Assembly (NCBI RefSeq): GCF_001750685.1
Contig: NZ_CP017269.1
Span: forward strand, 1,715,416-1,779,415
Direction: 5' to 3'
Length of the DNA: 64,000 nt
DNA from: Geosporobacter ferrireducens
GTDB taxonomy: Bacteria; Bacillota; Clostridia; Peptostreptococcales; Thermotaleaceae
A model generated the notes under the pieces. That model ran no database searches and had not been told where the DNA came from. It was given only the letters and a program-made list of their open reading frames with translations. Below are positions 35,242 through 43,456 of the stretch, in pieces; positions within the stretch are counted from its first letter, which is position 1; each line of letters begins with the position of its first letter. The translations under genes were made by a program, and so were the position numbers.

Positions 35242-35373
35242 TTACTCATTTTTTTCCTTGCATCCACATCCCTTGAGTGTATGGCATTGACAGTCTGTGC
35301 AGCTGCAAACCACTTCTGCAGTTTTTGTGGAGGTCGAAAGGTATTCTTGAAAAATGTCTATCATTTTTTTCAT
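35242..35373 (-). CDS. Cysteine-rich 43-residue peptide
   Basis: ATG at 35373 with GGGGTGG upstream, stop at 35242. The N-terminal half is a short amphipathic helix (MKKMIDIFQEYLSTSTKTAE). The C-terminal half has six cysteines and a histidine in the pattern CSCTDCQCH then GCGC (Cys23, 25, 28, 30, 36, 38), as expected for a metal-binding peptide. It is not a family I recognise. It lies directly upstream of flavodoxin on the same strand, probably in one transcript. Confidence 0.7.
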   Translation of the reverse strand: MKKMIDIFQEYLSTSTKTAEVVCSCTDCQCHTLKGCGCKEKNE

Positions 35374-35402
35374 TTTAGCCACCCCTTTATTTTGATATTG
35401 AA

Positions 35403-35430
35403 TTTCATTATCAATAATTAAACATTATCA
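35403..35430 (-). promoter_or_regulatory. Candidate Fur box upstream of the Cys-rich peptide and flavodoxin
   Basis: On the minus strand TGATAATG occurs twice (complement of 35406-35413 and 35423-35430), 17 bases apart, in an AT-rich context; TGATAAT is the Fur 7-1-7 half site. It lies 30-57 bases before the peptide start. The remainder of the gap to 35771 shows no gene. Confidence 0.5.
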
Positions 35431-35771
35431 TATTGCGCTAATATGTGTCAACACATTCAAATTATTTTTTGCAAACTACTCTTTTTATTTCTAATGCAGG
35501 GATCTTTGTACGACTGCTTTATAAAAAGTATTTTAATCGCTATACGTTCCTGACAAGAATCTTTTAATCCTTCGAAAGTTGAAAGATATATCGTTCAAAC
35601 ATTTATAAAATATTCCAAATATGTACATATTCCATATGAAAAGGGATTTCATAAAGCATGATGCGCACCGGGAAATATAATCCTATTCGTTATATTGTAT
35701 AAACCTATAAATTTTTTTTAAACTATGGTAAACTCATTTTAGAGCATTTATTACTTACGAGGAGTGATTGG

Positions 35772-36179
35772 ATGGCATATAAAGACCTACAGGATTTTAG
35801 CAGGCATTTGGATGAAAAAAGCTTACTGAAAAGAATAAAAATAGATATAGATTCAGAGCTGGAGATTACTGAAATAGCTGATAGGCTATCTAAGCAGTAT
35901 GGCCCTGCTCTTTTATTTGAAAATGTAAAAGTATCTCCCTTCCCTGTGCGAATCCATGCAATGGGCGCCTGCAAAAGAATATGTACAGCTCTTGGAGATA
36001 TAATTCTATCAGAAGGGCTATTAAATGCCCTAGCTCATGATGGGCATAAAATGGGTATAGATGCTGCGAAAAAGTGGACAAGCGAAGGACATGGGAGAAA
36101 ATGGCCGGAGGATATTGAAATGACAAAGGATATGAAAGAACTTGTTTCAAAAAGATGGGCTGAATATGGTATTCACTAA
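35772..36179 (+). pseudogene. ubiD: UbiD-family decarboxylase with a large internal in-frame deletion
   Basis: 135 residues where UbiD proteins have about 430-490. Residues 1-75 match the UbiD N-terminus (YKDLQDFSRHLDEKSLLKRI, EITEIADRLSKQYGPALLFENVK). Residues about 85-135 match the UbiD C-terminus (HKMGIDAAKKW, WPEDIEM, RWAEYGI). The central prenylated-FMN binding and catalytic parts are missing, yet the frame stays open. It cannot be an active decarboxylase as read. Directly upstream of, and overlapping, the prenyltransferase gene. It may be a deletion allele, an assembly error, or a repurposed short protein. Confidence 0.7.
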
Positions 36180-37035
36180 GGCAATTAAAAAGATTCAGGA
36201 TTATGGAATCCTTGTCATGTTCTCCCATACGGTTTTTTCTCTGTCTTTCGCTCTTATTTCAATGCTTCTGGCTAGTAATGGACTGCCCTCCCTCCGTACA
36301 GTATTCTGGATATTTATTGCTTTTATGGGTGCCCGGACCGGTGCGAATGCCATCAATAGAGTAATTGATGCGGAGATAGATGCCAAAAATCCCCGTACTG
36401 CTTTGAGGCAGCTGCCGCAGGGCTTGCTGCAAAAGAAAGAAGTTATCCTTTTTACAGCAGCTTGCTTCTCTGTTATGATAATTGCAGCCGCTATGCTCAA
36501 TCCTTTATGTGTACTGCTTTCTCCTATAGCCCTATTTCTAATGACCATTTATTCCTATACAAAACGCTTTACTTGGACCTGTCATTTAATTTTGGGCATA
36601 ACCTGCGCCGCCGCACCTGTAGGCGCTTGGCTTGCAGTCACCGGAAAGCTTTCATGGCTCCCCTTATTTATGGGGGCCGCAAACACCTTATGGGTTGCCG
36701 GCTTTGACATCATTTACGGTTCACAGGATTATGACTTTGACACCGCCAATGGGATATATTCAATTCCATCAAGATTTGGTGTAAAAAATGCCTTGCATAT
36801 TGCTGCACTTTTTCATGGAATAACGCTGGTTCTGCTCGCCATTGTGGGTTCTTTAAGCAATCATTTTGGCATAATTTATTATACAGGACTGGCGATTATA
36901 GCGATCTTGTTTGTGATGCAGCATAAAATGGTTTCACCCGATAATCTGTCCAATGTAAAGCTCGCTTCCTATAGCGTCAATCAATTGGTCAGCATCATTT
37001 TTCTAATCTGCGGTTCCATAGACATCCTAATCTAA
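36166..37035 (+). CDS. UbiA-family prenyltransferase (MqnP-like)
   Basis: About 289 residues, eight or nine membrane segments. Both aspartate-rich, Mg-prenyl-diphosphate motifs are intact: NAINRVIDAEIDAKNPRT near residue 60 and DIIYGSQDYDFDTANG near 178. The FDIIYGxQDYxFD and GIYSIPSRFG signature resembles the prenyltransferase of futalosine-type menaquinone synthesis. The ATG at 36166 overlaps the ubiD stop; no strong ribosome binding site, so coupling is likely. It would join a polyprenyl chain to an aromatic acid, with ubiX next. Confidence 0.88.
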   Translation: MVFTKAIKKIQDYGILVMFSHTVFSLSFALISMLLASNGLPSLRTVFWIFIAFMGARTGANAINRVIDAEIDAKNPRTALRQLPQGLLQKKEVILFTAACFSVMIIAAAMLNPLCVLLSPIALFLMTIYSYTKRFTWTCHLILGITCAAAPVGAWLAVTGKLSWLPLFMGAANTLWVAGFDIIYGSQDYDFDTANGIYSIPSRFGVKNALHIAALFHGITLVLLAIVGSLSNHFGIIYYTGLAIIAILFVMQHKMVSPDNLSNVKLASYSVNQLVSIIFLICGSIDILI

Positions 37036-37057
37036 TCTACTTTCAAGGAGTGTTAGC

Positions 37058-37633
37058 GTGAAAAAAATAGTAGTAGGCATCACTGGTGCCAGTGGCAGCA
37101 TCTATGCCAAAGTATTGATTGAGGAACTTTTGAAAAGAGGTATCTATACCCATGTCATATTTACAGACAATGGGAAAAAAGTTATGCAATATGAGACATC
37201 CTTGGATATAGAAAAATGGATGAAATTATTAAAAGAAAAGTATAACCATATCAAAGCAGAGGATATAAACAATCTGTTTTCCGGAGTCGCCAGCGGCTCC
37301 TATAAATTTGATGCTGTCATAGTCCTTCCCTGCTCCATGGGGACTCTCGCAGAAATCAGTAATGGTTTATCTAAAAATCTATTATGCAGAGTGGCCGATG
37401 TGGCTTTAAAGGAAAACAGAAAACTGGTTATCGTTCCCAGGGAAACGCCGCTGAATGCAATACATCTTGAAAACATGCTGAAACTGTCAAAGCTGGGGGT
37501 TACAATACTTCCTGCCATACCTGGGTTTTATCATAAGCCTGAAACCCTGGATGACTTAGTCAATTTTGTAGTTGGAAAGATTCTGGATAATCTTTCAATT
37601 GAAAATGAATTGTTTAAAAAATGGGAGGGCTAG
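37058..37633 (+). CDS. ubiX: Flavin prenyltransferase UbiX
   Basis: 191 residues. GITGASGSIYA is the FMN loop, VLPCSMGTLAEIS the central motif, and VPRETPLNAIHLENMLKLSKLG with PGFYHKP the prenyl-phosphate site. UbiX makes prenylated FMN, the cofactor of UbiD decarboxylases. Its intact state contrasts with the gutted ubiD two genes upstream, suggesting that another UbiD enzyme in the cell uses the cofactor. AAGGAG upstream of the GTG start. Confidence 0.95.
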   Translation: MKKIVVGITGASGSIYAKVLIEELLKRGIYTHVIFTDNGKKVMQYETSLDIEKWMKLLKEKYNHIKAEDINNLFSGVASGSYKFDAVIVLPCSMGTLAEISNGLSKNLLCRVADVALKENRKLVIVPRETPLNAIHLENMLKLSKLGVTILPAIPGFYHKPETLDDLVNFVVGKILDNLSIENELFKKWEG

Positions 37634-37636
37634 AAA

Positions 37637-38593
37637 ATGTTAAAATTTAAAAAAATATTCACCATACTGATTGCTTCCGTATTCCTCTTCGCTATATCCG
37701 CTTGTTCATCACCAAAGGAAACTCCTGCTAGTCAAACATCAAAACAAACCTTAAATATAGGTGCTATATCTTCTATAGATGTAATCCCCATTATTATGGC
37801 TGCTGAAAAAGGATACTTTGAAAAAGAAGAAGTGGCAGTTAACTTTCAGCCCTTTAAAAGTGCAAAGGATCGGGATGCCGCTTTTCAAAGTGGAAATCTG
37901 GATGGAATCATTTGTGATGTGGTAGCAGTCAGTCTTTATCAAAATGCTGATTTCGACGTAAAAATCACAGGTATTACCGATGGAGATTTTATGCTGATAG
38001 CAAATCCCAACTCCGGGATAAAGGCTATAAATGATCTCATTGGTAAAAGCATAGCGATTTCAGAAAAAACTTGTATTGAATACACTCTGGATAAAATATT
38101 GAAAAAAAACGCTTTGGAGCCTAATGATGTCCAAAAGTCCATGGTTCCACCCATACCTACCCGGCTTGAAATGTTAAGAACCAATAATGTAGACACAGCA
38201 CTGCTTCCTGAGCCATTCTCTACCCTTGCTATCCAAGACGGAGGAATACTTCTGGGAAGTGCAAACCAAGAAGGCTTCTATCCTTCAGTGACCGCCTTTA
38301 CACAGCAGGCAATCAATACAAAGCCTAACGAAATCAAAGCATTTTACAAAGCCTATAATGAGGCGGTAGATTATATTAATAATACGCCTATTGCGGAATA
38401 TGAAGATATCATTATAAAAACCGTCGGATATCCTGAGGATATGAAAGGCAAAATTACCTTACCTGTCTTTAGAAAAAATATGCTTCCATCCGAAGAGGAC
38501 ATTCAGTCTGTCATCAATTGGGCTGTCGAAAATGGCCTTGTTCAGAAAACACTCAACCCCAAAAACTTACTGAATGATATAGGTATTCAATAA
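37637..38593 (+). CDS. ABC importer substrate-binding lipoprotein (SsuA/THI5-like)
   Basis: 318 residues with a lipoprotein signal (ISAC, lipidated Cys23) and a type II periplasmic-binding fold: IIMAAEKGYFEKEEVAVNF, IPTRLEMLRTNNVDTALLPEPFS. Starts 3 bases after ubiX and forms a complete importer with the next two genes. The NMT1/SsuA-type family carries sulfonates, thiamine precursors and aromatic acids. Close linkage to prenyltransferase and ubiX suggests import of an aromatic quinone precursor, which is inference. Confidence 0.85.
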   Translation: MLKFKKIFTILIASVFLFAISACSSPKETPASQTSKQTLNIGAISSIDVIPIIMAAEKGYFEKEEVAVNFQPFKSAKDRDAAFQSGNLDGIICDVVAVSLYQNADFDVKITGITDGDFMLIANPNSGIKAINDLIGKSIAISEKTCIEYTLDKILKKNALEPNDVQKSMVPPIPTRLEMLRTNNVDTALLPEPFSTLAIQDGGILLGSANQEGFYPSVTAFTQQAINTKPNEIKAFYKAYNEAVDYINNTPIAEYEDIIIKTVGYPEDMKGKITLPVFRKNMLPSEEDIQSVINWAVENGLVQKTLNPKNLLNDIGIQ

Positions 38594-38611
38594 TATGGTT
38601 GGAGGTATCCT

Positions 38612-39367
38612 ATGCTTGAAATAGAAGAACTCTCTGTCGGTTACCGCTCCGGAAAAAAGATGATCCACGCTTTAGGCCCTATAAACCTTAAAATAACACC
38701 GGGGGACATCTATGCACTTATAGGGCCCTCCGGCTGCGGTAAATCTACCTTTCTCCATGTACTGAGCGGTATCACCAAAGATTATCAGGGGAAAGTAACC
38801 CTTAAAGGAGAAGGCCTTGACCCTAAAAAACAGGATATTGGATTTATACCGCAAAACTTTGGGCTGCTTCCCTGGAAGAATGTTCAAAAGAATTGCCGCC
38901 TCTCTCTGAAGATCAAAAAACAAAACATCGACCCTCTTCTGGCAGAGAGAATGGATTATATCATGGATAAACTGAATATCCGATCATTGCAAGACAGGTA
39001 CCCGAGGGAATTAAGCGGAGGTCAAAAACAAAGGGTGGCTATCGCCAGAGCCTTTATCATGAATCCGGATTTGTTACTAATGGACGAGCCCTTTTCTGCT
39101 TTAGATGCCCTTACAAGAGAAGAAGCCCAGGAACTTTTCATTGACATATGGAACCAGTATAAAACAACAACCCTATTTGTAACCCACAGCATTGAAGAGG
39201 CGATTTACATGGGTAAAAAGATTGTAATCATGTCCCACTGTCCCGGTACAGTCGTTGAAATCATCGATAATCCTCTTTTTAATACTGAAAACTTAAGAGA
39301 AAATGAAGAATACCTTAAATTATCCACACATCTGAGAAATGTGGTGAAAAAGGGATGGAAAATATGA
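38612..39367 (+). CDS. ABC importer ATPase
   Basis: 251 residues. Walker A GPSGCGKST (about residues 38-46), Q-loop IPQNFGLLPWKN, signature LSGGQKQR, Walker B LLLMDEPFSALD and H-loop VTHSIEEA are all intact. Taurine/nitrate/sulfonate-type ATPase. Its 3' end overlaps the permease gene by 13 bases. GGAGG precedes the ATG. Confidence 0.95.
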   Translation: MLEIEELSVGYRSGKKMIHALGPINLKITPGDIYALIGPSGCGKSTFLHVLSGITKDYQGKVTLKGEGLDPKKQDIGFIPQNFGLLPWKNVQKNCRLSLKIKKQNIDPLLAERMDYIMDKLNIRSLQDRYPRELSGGQKQRVAIARAFIMNPDLLLMDEPFSALDALTREEAQELFIDIWNQYKTTTLFVTHSIEEAIYMGKKIVIMSHCPGTVVEIIDNPLFNTENLRENEEYLKLSTHLRNVVKKGWKI

Positions 39368-40125
39368 AGGCAAGAAAAAAAATAAAGATATTCCTACAGG
39401 GCTTTATGCTATTTAATATCTTATGGTATATCCTTGCAGTCCTCGTCAATATGCGAGTGCTGCCAAAACCTGCAGATGTATATCTAAATATGAATCAACT
39501 ATATGGAGAAAAGCTTTATATCCATGTTTTTGTGAGTCTCTACCGGGTACTGGGAGGATTGGCTATATCCCTGGTATTAGGAATCTCTATAGGCCTGCTT
39601 ATGGCTTATTCAAGGATAGGAAATAAACTATTGAATCCTTTAGTATATTTTACATATCCTATACCCAAAACTGCCTTGCTGCCGGTAGTCATGCTGTTAT
39701 TTGGATTGGGAGACCGCTCCAAAATTATCTTAATCGTACTCATCTTAGTATTTCAGGTTATCGTAGCGGTAAAAGATGCTATACTGAATATTTCACCGGA
39801 AACCTACCATCCCATAAAAAGCCTGGGTGCTTCAAGGCTTCAAATATTTACACATATAACGGTGCCTGCTATTTTACCGGAGCTGCTTACGAATCTCAGG
39901 TTATCCATAGGAACTGCCCTCTCCATATTATTTTTTGCTGAAGGTTATGGAACACAGTATGGCATCGGCTATTACATCCTCGATGCATGGATGAGAATCG
40001 ATTACATCGGAATGTATGCAGGCATTATCGTCATAAGTCTTTTGGGCTTTGCACTATTTATTTTAATTGACCTTCTTGAGGAAGCAGTATGCAAATGGAA
40101 GGTTAAGCTACCTTATTCACTATAA
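39355..40125 (+). CDS. ABC importer permease
   Basis: 256 residues, about six membrane segments. The cytoplasmic coupling motif (SPETYHPIKSLGASRLQIFTHITVPAILPELL) is the EAA loop that docks on the ATPase. BPD_transp_1 family of the SsuC/TauC type. Its TAA overlaps an ATG of the U32 gene, suggesting a single transcript and coupling. Confidence 0.93.
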   Translation: MENMKARKKIKIFLQGFMLFNILWYILAVLVNMRVLPKPADVYLNMNQLYGEKLYIHVFVSLYRVLGGLAISLVLGISIGLLMAYSRIGNKLLNPLVYFTYPIPKTALLPVVMLLFGLGDRSKIILIVLILVFQVIVAVKDAILNISPETYHPIKSLGASRLQIFTHITVPAILPELLTNLRLSIGTALSILFFAEGYGTQYGIGYYILDAWMRIDYIGMYAGIIVISLLGFALFILIDLLEEAVCKWKVKLPYSL

Positions 40126-40142
40126 TGTCTCGAGGTGAGGAT

Positions 40143-42080
40143 ATGTCAAGATTCTTTAACGGTAAAAAGATAGAGCTGTTAGCTCCCGCAGGAACAATGG
40201 AAACTTTTAAAAGTATGGTGCAGGCAAATTGTGATGCGATTTATTTTGGCGGCAAGATTTTAAATATGAGAATGATCCGGAAAGGATTTAACTTCTCAAA
40301 TGAAGAAATCCATGAAGCTGCAGCAATGGCCCATGCAGTTAATAAGAAAGTTTATGTCACGGTAAATAATCTGCTGAATGATTATGAAATCGGTGAAGCC
40401 GCTGAATACCTGCAGTTTCTGCAGAACATACAGGTTGACGGCATTATCATTCAGGATTTAGGGATTTTACAAATTTGCAAGGAGCAAAATTTAAATAAAT
40501 TTGAAATTCATTCTTCCGTTATGATGAATGTACATAATATCGAATTTGTAAAAGTGCTGAAGGGATTTGGCGTATCCAGGGTCGTATTATCCAGGGAAAT
40601 GGACCTGAAGACTGCAAAAAACCTTCAAAATGAGACAGGCATTGAAACAGAGTACTTTGTACACGGTGATATGTGTACCGTCAACGGTGCAAATTGCTAT
40701 TACAGCTCTTTTATTTGGGGCAACAGCTCTAACCGGGGGCGGTGCTTTAAACCGTGCAGGTGGCCCTACCGTGTAAAAAAGGATGGTGTTGTCTTCCCAA
40801 CAGAATATCCCCTTGCGGCAAAGGATATGTATATGTATGAACATATCCCCGAACTGATTGAAGCCTCTGTTACTTCATTTAAGATAGAAGGCCGTATGCG
40901 GGATACTGATTTTATTGTGGATTTAGTGAATACCTATGGAGAAGCAATTGACCGGTATATAGGCGATCCCCTAGGCTTTGACCGCAAAAAGTATGCAGGA
41001 GAACTGTTTGAGAACAGGAAACGTGATTTTACTACTGCCTATGCTTTCACAAAACCCGGTTTGGACTTCATCAATACCCGATACGAAGGTACAGGCAAGT
41101 TTTATTCCACCGGTAAAGTTTTTTCTACGCCTACGGAAGAACCGGAACTGACAGATCCTGTTATCAACAGGATTCAGGCTGAACTAAGCAAACATTCCGG
41201 TCAATCCGTCTCAAAACACAATTTGTCGGTAAAAGTAAATAATTATATCCAGGCAAAACTTTGTATAGGATTAGGCGTAGACCGTATTTATCTGCCCTGT
41301 GAAGTTTTACGTCCCGACCAGTTTATAACATTGGAACAGCTCCAGCATTTGGCCAGTATAAAAAATACTACCGAGCTTTATCTTGATTTGCCTCAAATGA
41401 TGGATGAACTGCAGTTTGATAAGCTAGATCATTATTTAGGAAAACATGGATACCTGTTTGACGGATTATTGGTTTCCAATTTGGGTGCTGTAAAAAGATA
41501 CGGTCATCAGCACAGAATTGTGACCAATTACAACGTAAACATTTATAACCATAAAGCAATGGAATTCTATCAGGATCTGGGTGTTAGCGAATGTACCGTA
41601 TCTATAGAGACAAAAGTCGATGAACTGGTCAAATTCATCGCCCTGTCCAAAAATCCTTTAGAACTCATAGTCCATGGTCCACTAAGAGTTATGTACTTGG
41701 ATCATAATCTTTATGAAAATGCAAAAGCATTCAAGCCCATTGAACAAGGCGATAATCAATATGTAGACAACAGTATATTGGTATTGATGACAGATCGAGG
41801 TGAAAATCCGGTTTACATAGATCAAAACATGAAAAACCACCTATTTACCGCGAAAGAGTTCTGCTTGCTTCCCATTCTCAACCATTTGAATTTTGATAAA
41901 CCGGTAGGTTTTCGCATTGAGGGCCAAACCTATACACCAGACGAATTAAAAAATATCATTGAAGTTTACCAAAAGGCTATAGCCGATCCATCCAGGTGTA
42001 AAAACCTATTTTTAGGTATGAAATCCTCAAGAGCCGGTTTTACTGCAGGCTCACTATCTTATAAGTTCAATATAGAATAG
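40143..42080 (+). CDS. Double U32-family protein (RlhA/UbiU-UbiV-like fusion)
   Basis: 645 residues. The first half (about 8-300) is a U32 domain: ELLAPAGTMETFKSMVQANCDAIYFGG and four cysteines (Cys178, 185 in MCTVNGANC, Cys201, 205 in GRCFKPC) that fit the U32 Fe-S site. The second half (about 360-600) is a second U32-like barrel (YLPCEVLRPDQF, DGLLVSNLGAVKRYG, LELIVHGPLRVMYLDHNL), without the matching cysteine set. ATG at 40143 follows AGGTGAGG. U32 proteins act in RNA hydroxylation (RlhA), tRNA modification (TrhP) and oxygen-independent quinone hydroxylation (UbiU/UbiV). Context points to the last. Confidence 0.82.
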   Translation: MSRFFNGKKIELLAPAGTMETFKSMVQANCDAIYFGGKILNMRMIRKGFNFSNEEIHEAAAMAHAVNKKVYVTVNNLLNDYEIGEAAEYLQFLQNIQVDGIIIQDLGILQICKEQNLNKFEIHSSVMMNVHNIEFVKVLKGFGVSRVVLSREMDLKTAKNLQNETGIETEYFVHGDMCTVNGANCYYSSFIWGNSSNRGRCFKPCRWPYRVKKDGVVFPTEYPLAAKDMYMYEHIPELIEASVTSFKIEGRMRDTDFIVDLVNTYGEAIDRYIGDPLGFDRKKYAGELFENRKRDFTTAYAFTKPGLDFINTRYEGTGKFYSTGKVFSTPTEEPELTDPVINRIQAELSKHSGQSVSKHNLSVKVNNYIQAKLCIGLGVDRIYLPCEVLRPDQFITLEQLQHLASIKNTTELYLDLPQMMDELQFDKLDHYLGKHGYLFDGLLVSNLGAVKRYGHQHRIVTNYNVNIYNHKAMEFYQDLGVSECTVSIETKVDELVKFIALSKNPLELIVHGPLRVMYLDHNLYENAKAFKPIEQGDNQYVDNSILVLMTDRGENPVYIDQNMKNHLFTAKEFCLLPILNHLNFDKPVGFRIEGQTYTPDELKNIIEVYQKAIADPSRCKNLFLGMKSSRAGFTAGSLSYKFNIE

Positions 42081-42092
42081 GGGTGTTATTAT

Positions 42093-43376
42093 ATGCATTA
42101 TATAGGTCCTGATGCTATCATTACAAAAAGACAAGAATATTTTTTCCCGGCCACCGCTCATTTTTACAAAGAGCCTCCTCAGATCGTCGGAGGATCTATG
42201 CAGTATCTTTTTGATCACAACAATAAAAAGTATGTTGATTTCTTTGCGGGCGTATCGGTCATGAACTGCGGACACTCAAATCCGCAGATTCTGAAAGATA
42301 CAATCGAACAATTAAACAACATACAACACACGACTACCGTATATCTAACACAGCCTATGGTGGAACTGGCTCAAAGACTTGCAGAAATATTTCCAGGAGA
42401 TATAAAAAGAACCTTCTTTTGCGTAACCGGATCAGAAGCAAACGAAGGGGCCATGGCATTAGCGCGGTTATATACGAAAAAAAATGGATTTATTGCGCTA
42501 ACCGGAGGCTTGCACGGCAGGACTCATTTAACCCTGAGTGTTACAGGAATACCCATGTGGCGGTTAGATGACCATTTAGTGAAAGAAAATATTTTCTTCA
42601 TTGAACGGCCTTATTCTGCTGACTCCAGCTATGAAGAAGCAATGGATAAATCTTTACAGCAATTGGATGCAGTCCTAAAAAGCCAGGGAAATGAACTCTG
42701 TGCTATGCTGGTAGAACCGATCCAAGGAAACGGCGGCATCATCATGTATCCTAAAAATTATTTAAAGAAAGTAAAAACCCTGCTGGAAGTGCATAATGTA
42801 TTGCTCATTGCCGATGAAGTACAAACAGGTTATGGAAGGACCGGCAAAATGTTTTGCATAGAACACTACGATGTGGTTCCGGATATTATCGTTACTGCAA
42901 AAGCCCTGGGCAATGGAATCCCAATCTCTACCTTTTCAACCACCGATGAAATTGCGAAAGCCTATAACAGACCCTCTGCCTCTACCTTCGGCGGAAATCC
43001 TGTGGCTGCGCAAACCGCACTCAGTGTTCTTCATTACATTGAGGAAAATAATTTGGTTCAAAGATCAAATGAGCTGGGAAAATATCTAAAACAGAAATTA
43101 GAACAAATAGCCTCTCCCTTGATTCAGGAAGTAAGAGGGTGCGGCCTTATGCTAGGGGTGCAGATTCAATCGCCCAGTTCCTCTGTCACATCAGCTGAGA
43201 TTACGGACATCATTTTAGAGGAGATGAAAGACAGGGGTTTTATCATTGGAAAAAATGGCTTAAACAGGGATGTCATTGCTTTTCAACCGCCGCTTGTCAT
43301 TTCTAAAGAAGACATTGATGCTATGGTGGTCAGTATGGAAGCCGTTCTCGAACAAATCTCCTTCTTATATGTATAG
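42093..43376 (+). CDS. Class III PLP-dependent aminotransferase (AGXT2/GABA-transaminase type)
   Basis: 427 residues. CVTGSEANEGAMALAR, LHGRTH, VEPIQGNGG, LLIADEVQTGYGRTGKMF and VTAKALGNGIPIS (Schiff-base lysine in AKALGNG) are all present. Starts 12 bases after the double-U32 gene with GGGGTG upstream, so it belongs to the same run. Class III enzymes act on omega-amino acids, alanine-glyoxylate, ornithine and similar; no specific substrate can be read here. Confidence 0.9.
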   Translation: MHYIGPDAIITKRQEYFFPATAHFYKEPPQIVGGSMQYLFDHNNKKYVDFFAGVSVMNCGHSNPQILKDTIEQLNNIQHTTTVYLTQPMVELAQRLAEIFPGDIKRTFFCVTGSEANEGAMALARLYTKKNGFIALTGGLHGRTHLTLSVTGIPMWRLDDHLVKENIFFIERPYSADSSYEEAMDKSLQQLDAVLKSQGNELCAMLVEPIQGNGGIIMYPKNYLKKVKTLLEVHNVLLIADEVQTGYGRTGKMFCIEHYDVVPDIIVTAKALGNGIPISTFSTTDEIAKAYNRPSASTFGGNPVAAQTALSVLHYIEENNLVQRSNELGKYLKQKLEQIASPLIQEVRGCGLMLGVQIQSPSSSVTSAEITDIILEEMKDRGFIIGKNGLNRDVIAFQPPLVISKEDIDAMVVSMEAVLEQISFLYV

Positions 43377-43456
43377 GTCTTTCAATCAAAGTGTATAATT
43401 TAATCATATACCAATACAATATACTCAGGTAGAATTTAACAAATTGGAGTTTTAAG

